Positions 41,053 to 49,400 of a stretch of DNA of 64,000 nucleotides are shown in pieces. Source of the stretch: Paraconexibacter algicola. GTDB lineage: Bacteria > Actinomycetota > Thermoleophilia > Solirubrobacterales > Solirubrobacteraceae. The stretch covers positions 992,001-1,056,000 of the forward strand of contig NZ_PYYB01000001.1 of the NCBI RefSeq assembly GCF_003044185.1. Direction: 5' to 3'. Positions within the stretch are counted from its first letter, which is position 1. Each line of letters starts with the position of its first letter. The notes under the pieces were generated by a model. It searched no databases, was not told the origin of the DNA, and worked only from the letters and a program-made list of their open reading frames with translations. The position numbers were made by a program, and so were the translations under genes.

Positions 41053-42345
41053 GTGAGCTCTTCCCCGTCCCGTCCCGTCGTCGTCGTCGGAGCCGGCCTC
41101 GCCGGTCTCGCGTGCGCCCGCGCGCTGCACGAGCGCGGCGTCCCCGTCACCGTGCTGGAGGCCGACGACGGCGTCGGCGGGCGGGTGCGCACGGACGTCG
41201 TCGAGGGCTTCCGCCTGGACCGCGGCTTCCAGGTCCTCCTGACCGGCTACCCGCAGGCCCGCGCGCAGCTCGACCTCGACGCGCTGAACCTGCGCGAGTT
41301 CCACGCCGGGGCGCTCGTGCAGCGCGGCGGCCGCCAGGTCGTCGTCGGGGATCCGCGCCGCCACCCGCTCGAGGCGCTCGGCGCGCTGCGCGGCGGCCTG
41401 GCCGCCCCCGGGGACGCGCTGGCGCTCGCGCGGCTGCTGCGCGACGCGCACCGCGCGGTCCGCGACGGCGCCGACGCTCCGGGCGCACCGGCCGACACGA
41501 CGACGACCGCGCAGGCGCTGCGCGACGCGGGCCTGTCGGACGCGCTGATCGACGGCTTCCTGCGGCCGTTCCTGGCGGGCATCACGCTCGACCCGCGGCT
41601 GGACGTGAGCGCGCGGTTCCTGCGGTTCGTCCTCGGGTCGTTCCTCGCCGGGGGCACCGCGGTCCCGAACGCGGGCATGCAGGCCATCCCCGAGCAGCTC
41701 GCGAGCCGCCTGCCCGCGGGGACGGTGCGGCTGGGCGTGCGCGTGACAGACGTCGACGAGGATGGCGTGACGCTCGCCGACGGCGGCCGCGTCGACGCGG
41801 CGGCCGTGGTCGTCGCCACCGCCGGGCCGGTCGCGGCGCAGCTGCTGCCCGAGGTCCCGGACCCCGGCAGCGTCAGCACCACCGCGCTGTGGTTCGACGC
41901 CCCCGCCTCCCCGACCGCCGGCCGGCCGATCCTCGTCCTCGACGGGGACGGGCACGGGCCGGTGAACAACGTCGCCGTGCTGTCGGACGTCGCCCCGGGC
42001 TACGCGCCGGCGGGCCGCACGCTCGTCAACGCGAGCATCCCCGGCGACGCGCCCGGCGACGACGCGACGACCGAGACCGCGGTCCGCGACCAGCTGCGCG
42101 GCTGGTTCGGCGCCACGGTCGACGGCTGGCGGCTGCTGCGCACCGACCGGATCGCCCACGCCCAGCCCCGCCAGGAGCCGGGCGCCCTGGAGCCCGAGCA
42201 GCGGCCGGTGCGGCTGCGCTCCCGCCTGTGGGTGTGCGGCGACCACCGCGACACCGCGTCGATCAACGGCGCGCTCGCCGGCGGCCGGCGCGCGGGCGTC
42301 GAGGTCGCGGTCACCCTGCGCGAGGCCGCTCGCGCAGCGGCCTGA
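41053..42345 (+). CDS. FAD-dependent amine oxidase / phytoene-desaturase-like oxidoreductase
   Basis: The 430-residue flavoprotein begins with a Rossmann loop VVVVGAGLAGLACARALHERG and VTVLEADDGVGGRVRTDVV, the GGR(x)RT signature of the amine oxidase / carotenoid desaturase superfamily. It ends with LWVCGDHRDTASINGALAGGRRAG, the C-terminal FAD motif. It might act in carotenoid or quinone metabolism or on amines; the substrate is not readable. GTG 41053 follows a TACCCC hexamer by 5 nt. The gene follows azlD by 32 nt but appears to have its own promoter. Confidence 0.85.
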   Translation: MSSSPSRPVVVVGAGLAGLACARALHERGVPVTVLEADDGVGGRVRTDVVEGFRLDRGFQVLLTGYPQARAQLDLDALNLREFHAGALVQRGGRQVVVGDPRRHPLEALGALRGGLAAPGDALALARLLRDAHRAVRDGADAPGAPADTTTTAQALRDAGLSDALIDGFLRPFLAGITLDPRLDVSARFLRFVLGSFLAGGTAVPNAGMQAIPEQLASRLPAGTVRLGVRVTDVDEDGVTLADGGRVDAAAVVVATAGPVAAQLLPEVPDPGSVSTTALWFDAPASPTAGRPILVLDGDGHGPVNNVAVLSDVAPGYAPAGRTLVNASIPGDAPGDDATTETAVRDQLRGWFGATVDGWRLLRTDRIAHAQPRQEPGALEPEQRPVRLRSRLWVCGDHRDTASINGALAGGRRAGVEVAVTLREAARAAA

Positions 42346-42361
42346 GCGGCACGCGGTCGGT

Positions 42362-42390
42362 GGCGGCGGGCGCCCGATCGGCGCGCCGCC
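42362..42390. terminator. GC-rich hairpin after the flavoprotein gene
   Basis: GGCGGCGGGCGCC pairs (with two bulged Gs) with GGCGCGCCGCC around the loop CGATC, 17 nt after the stop at 42345. It is a plausible terminator isolating the flavoprotein transcript from the tRNA gene. Confidence 0.4.
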
Positions 42391-42463
42391 GCGGATCGAT
42401 CGCGGGGACGCGCCGCGAGCGGGCGTCCGGGCGGTCGATCCTGCTACCTTCCGGGACCCGTCT

Positions 42464-42536
42464 GGGGCTGTAGCTCAGCTGGTAGAGCGCTGCCTTCGCA
42501 TGGCAGAGGCCAGGGGTTCGAGTCCCCTCAGCTCCA
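42464..42536 (+). tRNA. tRNA-Ala (anticodon CGC)
   Basis: A complete 73-nt cloverleaf: acceptor GGGGCTG/CAGCTCC plus discriminator A, D-arm GCTC-AGCTGGTA-GAGC, anticodon stem CTGCC/GGCAG with loop TTCGCAT (anticodon CGC), and T-arm AGGGG-TTCGAGT-CCCCT. CCA is not encoded. TACCTT (42445-42450) upstream is a likely -10. Confidence 0.97.
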
Positions 42537-42544
42537 CTCGACGC

Positions 42545-42569
42545 GAAACCCGCCCCCGAGGCGGGTTTC
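42545..42569. terminator. Intrinsic terminator after tRNA-Ala(CGC)
   Basis: GAAACCCGCC (42545-42554), loop CCCGA and GGCGGGTTTC (42560-42569) form a perfect 10-bp stem beginning 8 nt after the tRNA. The A- and T-rich stem ends make it bidirectional, so it can also end the convergent P450 transcript. Confidence 0.85.
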
Positions 42570-42595
42570 CTCGTTCCGGGGCCGGTCGACCGCCG

Positions 42596-44041
42596 TCAGA
42601 CCGGCCGCAGCTCGACGGGCAGGCCGTCGGCGGGGAAGGGCCCGGTGCCGAAGTCGATCACCGGGTCGTAGGAGGCCGGGACCGACCAGCGGCGCGTGAG
42701 CAGCAGCCGGTGGAGGATCGCCTTGACCTCCATGCCGCCGAAGTGCATGCCGATGCACTTGTGGACGTTGCCGCCGAACGGCGCCCACGCGTACTTGTGG
42801 GAGAGGTCCTCGCGGCGGCCCTCGGCGAACCGCTCGGGGTCGAAGCGGTCCGGGTCGCTCCACCACGGCTCCATGCGCTGGCTCGGGTACAGGCCGACCG
42901 CCAGAAGCGTGCCCTGCGGCACGAAGCGCCCGTCGATCTCGGTGTCGGTCAGCGTCCGCCGCGCGACGATCCCGACCGGCCCGTTCATCCGCAGCGTCTC
43001 GCGGAAGGCGAGGTCCATCGCCGGGAGCGCGTCGAGGTCGTCGTAGCCGATCGCCTCCTTGCCGAGCGCGACGGACTCCTCGCGCAGCCGCTCCTGCCAC
43101 TCCGGGTGCTGGCCGAGGTAGTGGACCATCATCGTCGTGGTGATCGTGCTCGTGTCGTGCGCGGCCATCATGAGGAAGATCATGTGGTTGACGATGTCGG
43201 CGTCGGAGAACCGCTCGCCGTCCTCGCTCTCCGCGCGGCACAGGACGCTGAAGAGGTCGTCGCCGTCGCTCGCGCGCTTCGTGGCGATCTGACCGCGGAA
43301 GTACTGCTCGAGGTAGCGGCGGCTGCGCAACCCCTTGTGCCAGCGGCCGCCGGGGACGTCGGCGCGGACGACGGCCTGCCCGGCGACGACGGTCTCGATG
43401 AACGCCTCGTTGACGCGGTCGGCCTCCGGGCCGAGCTCCCCGCCGACGAAGACCTCCGTCGCGATGTCGAGGGTCAGCTGCTTGATCGCCGGGAGCAGCG
43501 GGAACGCGCGACCGACCGGCAGGCGCTCGACCCCGCGGGCGATCGTCGGGGTCATGTTCTCCTGGTAGACGTTCAGCCGGTCGCGCTTGAACGCCTGCTG
43601 CATGATGCGCCGGTGGTGGCGGTGCTCCTCGAAGTCCATGAGCATCACGCCGCGCTCGAAGAACGGGCCGATCAGGTAGTTCCATCCCTGCTGGCTGGAG
43701 AACGCGCCGTCGCGGTTGGCGAGCACGGTCTCGATCGCGGACGGGCCGAGGACGAGCGCGACCTGCGTGCCGAAGCCGCCCAGCCAGGAGACGCTGCCGT
43801 AGCGCGCGTAGCGGTCGCGCGAGAAGGCGATCGTGTCCTGCAGGAGGTTGAACGTGTAGCCGACGCCGGGCGGTCCCGGGTCGCCCATCACGGGCTGCAG
43901 GCCGCTGCCGGCGGGCGGCTGCGCGAGCGCGCGGACGCCGCGCTCGGGCGCGCGCCGGGCGGCCGCGGCGGCGGCGCGGCGGGCGCGGACGCCGACCGGG
44001 ATCGGCTGGTCGGTGAGTCGGGTCAGCAGGCGTTCCGTCAT
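42596..44041 (-). CDS. Cytochrome P450
   Basis: The 481-residue monooxygenase (ATG 44041) has the oxygen-activation helix MMAAHDTSTITTTMM, the ExxR motif in ETLRMNG, PERF before it closes the meander, and heme ligand Cys429 in APFGGNVHKCIGMHFG. N-terminal residues are Ala/Arg-rich without a membrane anchor, so it is soluble and needs a separate redox partner; none is adjacent. The HHxRxxxMxxAF segment suggests the CYP51/CYP120-like lineage rather than the typical small actinobacterial P450s. Divergent from a TetR gene, with the start codons both inside one palindrome, so repression by that TetR is likely. Confidence 0.93.
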   Translation of the reverse strand: MTERLLTRLTDQPIPVGVRARRAAAAAARRAPERGVRALAQPPAGSGLQPVMGDPGPPGVGYTFNLLQDTIAFSRDRYARYGSVSWLGGFGTQVALVLGPSAIETVLANRDGAFSSQQGWNYLIGPFFERGVMLMDFEEHRHHRRIMQQAFKRDRLNVYQENMTPTIARGVERLPVGRAFPLLPAIKQLTLDIATEVFVGGELGPEADRVNEAFIETVVAGQAVVRADVPGGRWHKGLRSRRYLEQYFRGQIATKRASDGDDLFSVLCRAESEDGERFSDADIVNHMIFLMMAAHDTSTITTTMMVHYLGQHPEWQERLREESVALGKEAIGYDDLDALPAMDLAFRETLRMNGPVGIVARRTLTDTEIDGRFVPQGTLLAVGLYPSQRMEPWWSDPDRFDPERFAEGRREDLSHKYAWAPFGGNVHKCIGMHFGGMEVKAILHRLLLTRRWSVPASYDPVIDFGTGPFPADGLPVELRPV

Positions 44042-44067
44042 CTGGGTCGCTAAGGTACCAGATGACG
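44036..44067. promoter_or_regulatory. Perfect 10-bp-arm palindrome spanning both starts (TetR operator)
   Basis: CGTCATCTGG (44036-44045) and CCAGATGACG (44058-44067) are exact inverted repeats separated by 12 nt. The left arm contains the P450 start codon (minus strand, 44041-44039), and the right arm ends at the first base of the TetR GTG (44067). The spacer includes TAAGGT, which may serve as a -10. A bound TetR dimer would block both promoters and both leaderless starts. Confidence 0.75.
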
Positions 44068-44720
44068 TGAGCCGCGCGGAGACGATTCCCGAACCGCCCC
44101 CGACACCCCGCGTGTACGGCGGGCAGAGCGCGGACTCCCGCGCCCAGGCCCGCCGCGCGCGGCTGCTCGACGCCGCCTTCGAGCTCGTCGCCGAGCACGG
44201 CCGCCAGGGCGTCACGATCGCCGCGGTCTGCCAGGCCTCCGAGCTGAACAAGCGCTACTTCTACGAGTCGTTCACCGACCTCGACGAGCTGCTCGCCGCG
44301 GTCACCCGCCGCCTCGGCGACGACGCGATCGCCACCGCGATCGGGGCGATCGACCCCACCGACGACGGCGACGCCCGCATCCGCTCGGCCGTGCGTGCCC
44401 TCGTCGCCGACATGACCGACGACCCGCGCCGGGCGCGCGTGCTGTTCGGCGCCGTGCCCCTCGGCGACGCCGCCGCCGGGCACCGCAGCACGACCATCCA
44501 CCGCATCGTCGCCGCCGCCACCGCCGAGGGCCGCGAGATCCTCGGGGACGCCGCGGAGGCCCGGATCGCCCAGGCCGCGGCGATGCTCGTCGGCGGCACC
44601 GCGCACGTGCTGCTCGACTGGCTCGACGGGCGCCTGGAGGTCGACCGCGACGCGATGACCGAGGACCTCGTCGCGTCCTGGCTGGCCATCCGCGACGCGA
44701 TCTCCCGGCCCGATCGCTGA
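44067..44720 (+). CDS. TetR-family transcriptional regulator
   Basis: The 217-residue protein has an N-terminal HTH (about 28-75) with AQARRARLLDAAFELVAEHGRQGVTIAAVCQASELNKRYFYESFTDLDELLAAV, a standard TetR signature. A helical ligand-binding domain follows. It starts at GTG 44067, directly at the end of the palindromic operator, and is divergent from a P450. The simplest reading is an autoregulated local repressor of the P450 induced by the P450 substrate. Confidence 0.95.
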   Translation: MSRAETIPEPPPTPRVYGGQSADSRAQARRARLLDAAFELVAEHGRQGVTIAAVCQASELNKRYFYESFTDLDELLAAVTRRLGDDAIATAIGAIDPTDDGDARIRSAVRALVADMTDDPRRARVLFGAVPLGDAAAGHRSTTIHRIVAAATAEGREILGDAAEARIAQAAAMLVGGTAHVLLDWLDGRLEVDRDAMTEDLVASWLAIRDAISRPDR

Positions 44721-44749
44721 GCACCCACCCGCGACGCTCCGGATCCCGG

Positions 44750-44755
44750 TAGCGT
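44750..44755 (+). promoter_or_regulatory. -10-like TAGCGT before the LVIVD-repeat gene
   Basis: TAGCGT ends 6 nt before ATG 44762 with no Shine-Dalgarno, as at 9551 and 22749. Confidence 0.5.
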
Positions 44756-44761
44756 CGGCGG

Positions 44762-46630
44762 ATGGGTCGAGGAGCTCGCCGCGCATCGCTGGTCGCCGCC
44801 GTCGTCGCCGCCGTGCTCGGCGCGACCGGAACGCCGCCCGCCGTGGCCGCATCGCCCGCCGTCTGCGGGCCGCAGGACCGCACCGAGACCGGACTGCAGG
44901 GCCAGATCCCGGTGGCCGACCGCGTCAGCGGCCGGGCGGCGCGCGGCTACAACTGCAACCTCGACGAGGTCGGCGCCTTCCCCGGCACCGCGTTCGCGAA
45001 CTTCGACACCTACCGCAACTGCGCGTACTACTCGGACACGATCGGCCTCTACAGCGCCGAGGGCGGCACCGTCGTGCTCGACGTCAGCGACCCGCGCAAC
45101 CCCCGGCAGACCGACTACCTCACCGCGGGCCCGTTCCGCAACGCGGGCGAGTCGCTGCGCGTGCACCCCGGCCGCGGGCTGCTCGTCGCCGACCGGTACA
45201 CGATCTCCGGGGTCGGACGGCTCGACGACCCCGCCTCACCGCGACAGCTCGCCGTCTACGACATCTCCGGCGACTGCCGCAAGCCGAAGCTCCTGGCCGA
45301 CACCGTCATGCCCAGCGCGGTCGGCCACGAGGGCTGCTTCCAGGCGGACGGCAACGTCTACTACATGGGCTCCACGGACACGATCACCCCGATCGACCTG
45401 ACCGACCCGCGCAACCCACGCCAGCTGTCGGCGCCGCGCCCGTTCGGCATCCACGGCTGCTCCACGAGCGCCGACGGCACCCGCGGGTACTTCGCCGACA
45501 TCGGGCTCGGCCGACTGCTCATCGCCGACACCAGCCAGGTGCAGCAGCGCCGGCCCGACGCGGCGATCACCCCGATCGGGGAGCTGTACCTGCCCGACAA
45601 CGGCGGCCAGCAGTCGACGATCCCCCTCACCTACGACGGGCGGCCCCACCTCCTGAACTGGGGGGAGTACCGGTCGCTGGGCAGCCAGTGCATCCCCGGG
45701 GAGAAGGCCGTGTCGAACTTCGGCTACCCCGTCATCGTCGACCTCTCCGACGAGACGAGGCCGCGCGAGGTCTCCCGCCTGCAGACCGAGGTGATGCTCC
45801 CCGAGAACTGCGCGAAGATCCTCGCCGACCGCGCGTTCCTGACCCTCGACGGCCTCACCGCCGGGGACGTCTTCCCGGTCATCGGCTCGCAGGTCTTCCT
45901 CTACGACTCCCACTACTGCTCGGTCGACCGCGTGATCGACCCGACGATCAGCGCGTGCGCGAGCTTCGGCTCCGGCGTGCGCGTCTACGACATCCGCGAC
46001 CCCGCCAAGCCCCGCGAGATCGCGTACTACAACCCCGGCACCGTCAGCACCGGGGCCGGGGCGCTGCTCGCCAACGCCACCGTCGCGCGGCCGGTCATCC
46101 GCTCCGACCTCGGGCAGATCTGGTTCCCCGACGCCTACAAGGGCTTCCACGTCGTGCAGTTCCGCGACGGCGTCTGGCCGTTCAAGGACCAGGACCCCTG
46201 CCCGCACGAGGACGCCTACCTCGCCCAGTACGACCTCGGCTACGAGGACTGCCGCGCCCAGCGCCGCAAGCCCGTGCAGCTGCCGAGCTCCGCGCCGTGC
46301 CGGTCACGGCGCTCGTTCGACATCCGCCTGCGGCGCGGCGTCCGCGCCCGCGTCGCGCAGGTGTTCGTCAACGGGAAGCTCGTGCGCACCGTGCGCAACA
46401 CGCGCACCGCGCGCATCCGGCTCACCGGACTGCCGAAGGGCCGCTACACCGTGCGCGTCGTCGTGCGCACCACCGGCGGCCGGCGGATCGTCGAGACCCG
46501 CCGCTACCGGACGTGCGTGCCCTCCGGTCGCCGGCCGACCAGCCGGGCCGTCACCGTCTCGGTCGCCGACCAGCGGCAGATCCAGCAGCTGCTGCTGCTC
46601 TGCCGGCTGGTCGCCGCGCGCGCCGACTGA
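44762..46630 (+). CDS. Secreted LVIVD-repeat protein
   Basis: The 622-residue protein has a signal peptide (about 1-29). A beta-propeller-like region (about 60-470) follows, built of LVIVD-type repeats such as VVLDVSDPRNPRQTDYL, LAVYDISGDCRKPKLL, ITPIDLTDPRNPRQLS, PVIVDLSDETRPREVS and VRVYDIRDPAKPREIAYYNPG. The C-terminal 110 residues form a basic beta domain with two Cys (SAPCRSRRSFDIRL ... YRTC), of a type also seen at the ends of the proteins at 35565 and 55096. It is probably an extracellular binding protein; the ligand is unknown. It converges with the next operon, with only four bases between stops. Confidence 0.85.
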   Translation: MGRGARRASLVAAVVAAVLGATGTPPAVAASPAVCGPQDRTETGLQGQIPVADRVSGRAARGYNCNLDEVGAFPGTAFANFDTYRNCAYYSDTIGLYSAEGGTVVLDVSDPRNPRQTDYLTAGPFRNAGESLRVHPGRGLLVADRYTISGVGRLDDPASPRQLAVYDISGDCRKPKLLADTVMPSAVGHEGCFQADGNVYYMGSTDTITPIDLTDPRNPRQLSAPRPFGIHGCSTSADGTRGYFADIGLGRLLIADTSQVQQRRPDAAITPIGELYLPDNGGQQSTIPLTYDGRPHLLNWGEYRSLGSQCIPGEKAVSNFGYPVIVDLSDETRPREVSRLQTEVMLPENCAKILADRAFLTLDGLTAGDVFPVIGSQVFLYDSHYCSVDRVIDPTISACASFGSGVRVYDIRDPAKPREIAYYNPGTVSTGAGALLANATVARPVIRSDLGQIWFPDAYKGFHVVQFRDGVWPFKDQDPCPHEDAYLAQYDLGYEDCRAQRRKPVQLPSSAPCRSRRSFDIRLRRGVRARVAQVFVNGKLVRTVRNTRTARIRLTGLPKGRYTVRVVVRTTGGRRIVETRRYRTCVPSGRRPTSRAVTVSVADQRQIQQLLLLCRLVAARAD

Positions 46631-46634
46631 GCGC

Positions 46635-48023
46635 TCAGGGCAGACGCGCGCTCGCCGGCCGGACGTCGCAGTGGTCGCCGCAGGCGAGCGTCGAGAACCC
46701 GTAGACCCGCCCGGAGACGATCGGCCGGCGGACGCCGCGATCGCCGTCGTAGACGCCGCGGTACCGACCCGGGCTCCCGGCGACGGGCCGCATCCGGACC
46801 TCCCGGCCCAGGAAGGTGACCTCGAACCGTCGGGCCGGACGGTCCAGCCGCGCGGTGAGAACCACCCGTCGGCCCCCGACCGGATCGCGACGCAGGCGGA
46901 CAGCCCCGACGATCCGTGGGATCGGGTGACGGGCCACTGCGCGGTTCACCGCCCTCGGGTTCGGGAAGCGCTGCACGCGACCGTCCCGCAGCGTGACCTC
47001 GAGGAGCAGGTCGAAGCTCCGCACGGACGGCGGGAACACGGCCAGGAACGTTCGCCCGGCCGCCCCGACCGGCAGCACCCGCCGTCCCGCGGCCGTGACC
47101 ACGGCGACCTCTCGCACCCGGCTCGCGATCGCTCCGACGAGCACCGTCCGGCGCGGGGTGGACGGCCCGGGACCGAACGTGCCGGGCCGTGACCGCGGCT
47201 CGACCGCGATCGTGCGGGCGAACACCGCACCGCGCGCAAGGTCCCCGCACACCGGGCGCAGGCTGGCGGGGTTCCGCCGGGGATCGCGGCCCGCGTCCTG
47301 GTTGACCTGGACGCAGGTGCGGCGTGGCGTCGGTCGCGGACCGCCCTGCGCCCACCAGATCGGCAGGCCCCCGGGGTCCGGCGCCAGCGCCACGCCGTCC
47401 GGGCGAAGCGTCGGCGGGAGACTCGTGCGGTAGTAGCGGGTCGAGCCGTCGGCCAGCCTCGCCGTGAGGACGGCGCTGCCGCGCGCCGCCTCCCCGTACA
47501 GGACGAGGAACGCCCCGGTCCGCGAGCGCGGGACCACGAACGTTCCGCCGGGCCCGGCCACGGTCAGGCGCCGGACCTGGGGCCGGACCGTCCCGCCGAT
47601 CGCGACACCCGCCACCGCCCCGGAGCCGACCGAGACCGACCAGGGCCCGTCGCCGCGAGTACCCAGGGGCCGGCATGGGCCGCCCTCGGCCGTCGGGTAG
47701 CGGGGCAGGCGCGCCTCGGGACCCTGCGCGTGGCAGGCGTACCGCACCAGCGCCCCGCGGCGGACCTTCGACCAGGGGAACTGCAGGACACCGACCGTCG
47801 GGCCGCCGTCGGGGTCCGTCGCCCGCAGCTCGATCGTCCCGGTCGGGGGCGCTCCGGCCACCGGGGGTCGCTCGACGGGGCGGCCGATCGACACGACCCC
47901 CGGGACGTCGTCACCGGCGCGCGGCGGGGCCGGATCCGGCGGTCCGCCCGACGCGACCACGACCCCGGCCACCGACGCCGCGAGGACGAGCACGAGCAGC
48001 AGGACGGCGCGTAGACGGGTCAC
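46635..48023 (-). CDS. Hypothetical secreted protein, third gene of sigma-factor operon
   Basis: From GTG 48023 the 462-residue protein has a signal peptide or anchor (TRLRAVLLLVLVLAASVAGVVVASGG). An all-beta region without low-complexity sequence follows, with several Cys (RYACHAQG, GGPCRPLG, RRTCVQVN, RPVCGDLA, TLACGDHCDV). Arg and Gly content is high. No family was recognised. It overlaps the preceding gene by GTGA, so it is cotranslated with a membrane protein and an ECF sigma factor. This suggests a signal receptor or an output of that regulatory unit. Confidence 0.7.
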   Translation of the reverse strand: MTRLRAVLLLVLVLAASVAGVVVASGGPPDPAPPRAGDDVPGVVSIGRPVERPPVAGAPPTGTIELRATDPDGGPTVGVLQFPWSKVRRGALVRYACHAQGPEARLPRYPTAEGGPCRPLGTRGDGPWSVSVGSGAVAGVAIGGTVRPQVRRLTVAGPGGTFVVPRSRTGAFLVLYGEAARGSAVLTARLADGSTRYYRTSLPPTLRPDGVALAPDPGGLPIWWAQGGPRPTPRRTCVQVNQDAGRDPRRNPASLRPVCGDLARGAVFARTIAVEPRSRPGTFGPGPSTPRRTVLVGAIASRVREVAVVTAAGRRVLPVGAAGRTFLAVFPPSVRSFDLLLEVTLRDGRVQRFPNPRAVNRAVARHPIPRIVGAVRLRRDPVGGRRVVLTARLDRPARRFEVTFLGREVRMRPVAGSPGRYRGVYDGDRGVRRPIVSGRVYGFSTLACGDHCDVRPASARLP

Positions 48024-48742
48024 GGTGAGACTTCCTGATCGATCGCGGGGGTTCGGCGCGCAGGAGCGGACGGCGCGGGCGGCGCGGGCCGCCCGGCGAG
48101 CGCCACGGTCGCCCCGCGCCGGTCCAGCGCCCGGACGCCCCGCACGCCGACGAGGTCGCGGTCGCCGAGGAGCACCACGAACGCCCGCAGGTCGTCCGGG
48201 AGGTCACGGGCACGCAGCAGGTCGGCCTCGGGGGCCGGGGGCGTGGTGGCGATGACGCGCACCGTCGGGGTCACGGAGCGCGTGACCGTCACCTCGACCC
48301 GGGAGACCGGACCGCGGACCGTGCCGCCCACGAGCCCCTGCGCGGCGGCCGCGTCGAGGCTCGTCGTGAGCGGCCCGAGCCGCTCGACCGGCGCGCAGCG
48401 GCCCGCGCCCGTGTCGCGACGGACCGTGAACACGCAGACGCCGACGGCGGAGCGTCCCGAGAGCGCCGCCCGGTAGGCCTCCACGCTCCAGGCGCCGCGG
48501 CCGTCGACTCCCGCCGCGAGCGTGGCACGCCCTCCGTCCGCAACCTGGACCGGCAGCGGCGTCTCGCCGCCGGCCAGCCCGGCCCACTCGGTCGCCGTCC
48601 CGGCCGCCGGGACCGCGACGGCCAGCGCCGCCGCCGCGACACTCCCGACGAGACGACGGCGCCGACGGCCCGCGCGACGCTCCGCCCGAACCGCGTCGCC
48701 GAGCTGCTCGCCGAGTCGGTCGAGGGCCCCGATGCCGCTCAC
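48020..48742 (-). CDS. Single-pass membrane protein, candidate anti-sigma factor
   Basis: From GTG 48742 the 240-residue protein has a short cytoplasmic part (MSGIGALDRLGEQLGDAVRAERRAG, then RRRRR), one transmembrane helix (about 31-50) and an extracytoplasmic domain of about 190 residues with two Cys (VGVCVFTVRR ... GRCAPVERLG). The position right after an ECF sigma gene with GTGA overlap, and the cytoplasmic helix-TM-outside layout, are those of anti-sigma factors. The usual ZAS HxxxCxxC motif is absent and the cytoplasmic part is short, so the assignment is by context. Confidence 0.65.
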   Translation of the reverse strand: MSGIGALDRLGEQLGDAVRAERRAGRRRRRLVGSVAAAALAVAVPAAGTATEWAGLAGGETPLPVQVADGGRATLAAGVDGRGAWSVEAYRAALSGRSAVGVCVFTVRRDTGAGRCAPVERLGPLTTSLDAAAAQGLVGGTVRGPVSRVEVTVTRSVTPTVRVIATTPPAPEADLLRARDLPDDLRAFVVLLGDRDLVGVRGVRALDRRGATVALAGRPAPPAPSAPARRTPAIDQEVSP

Positions 48743-49278
48743 GGCCGTCCTTCCGCCGCCACGAGCGCCCCGTCGAGTGCCCGCAGCGCCCGCGAGACCC
48801 GGGCGCGCGCGGTCTGCTCGGTCACCCCGAGCACCGCGGCGATCTCGGCGTAGTCGCGCTCCTCGACGACGCGCAGCCGCAGGACCTGCTGCTGCGCGTC
48901 GCTGAGCGCCAGGAGCGCCGCGCGGACCGCCGCGCGCTCGGGGGCGGAGTGGACGAGCTCCTCGACGCGCGCGTAGGACTCGTCGTCCATCGCGGGCCGC
49001 TGGACGCCGAGCCGTCGGGTCGCCCGGCGCTGCACGGCAGCATGCCGGTACCAGTGCAAGAGCTGACGGCGCGCGATCCCGTGCAGGTACGCGGCCTCCT
49101 CCTCGCGCGTGCGTCCACGGAACCTCCGCCGGCCGGTGAACGCGGCGGCGAAGGTCTCCGCGACGAGGTCCATCGACGCCTCCGGGTCCATCGTCCGGCG
49201 GGCGAAGAACCGCAGCAGCGGCTCGGCGTGCGCCGTCCAGAGCTCCCGGAAGGTCGATGGTCCCAGACGGGGTTCCAC
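48739..49278 (-). CDS. ECF-type RNA polymerase sigma factor
   Basis: The 179-residue protein (GTG 49278) has sigma region 2 (TFRELWTAHAEPLLRFFARRTMDPEASMDLVAETFAAAF, then AAYLHGIARRQLLHWYR) and region 4 (LLALSDAQQQVLRLRVVEERDYAEIAAVLGVTEQTARARVSRALRAL) with a clear HTH. Length and lack of region 3 define the extracytoplasmic-function class. It heads a three-gene operon with two GTGA overlaps. The upstream interval contains CACACCGTGTG (49301-49311), a small palindrome, and TTGTCA on the coding strand as a possible -35, compatible with autoregulation. Confidence 0.92.
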   Translation of the reverse strand: MEPRLGPSTFRELWTAHAEPLLRFFARRTMDPEASMDLVAETFAAAFTGRRRFRGRTREEEAAYLHGIARRQLLHWYRHAAVQRRATRRLGVQRPAMDDESYARVEELVHSAPERAAVRAALLALSDAQQQVLRLRVVEERDYAEIAAVLGVTEQTARARVSRALRALDGALVAAEGRP

Positions 49279-49340
49279 ACCCCTACAGTGCCGCCGGCCC
49301 ACACCGTGTGACAACCGATGCGGGCCCGCGGCACGGGCCG

Positions 49341-49382
49341 TGTACGGATTATCCGGACAGTCGTGTCCGGATAATCCGTACA
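49341..49382. repeat. Perfect 19-bp inverted repeat with 4-nt loop
   Basis: TGTACGGATTATCCGGACA (49341-49359) and its exact complement on the right (49364-49382) flank the loop GTCG. Each arm itself contains CGGAT-N-ATCCG, a nested palindrome. It lies 19 nt after the amtB stop and 62 nt upstream of the sigma-factor start, on the shared minus strand. It may be the amtB terminator, although it has no T-run and an AT-rich centre unlike other hairpins here, or an operator for the sigma operon. Confidence 0.8.
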
Positions 49383-49400
49383 TCGCGGCCGGAGACGGCC

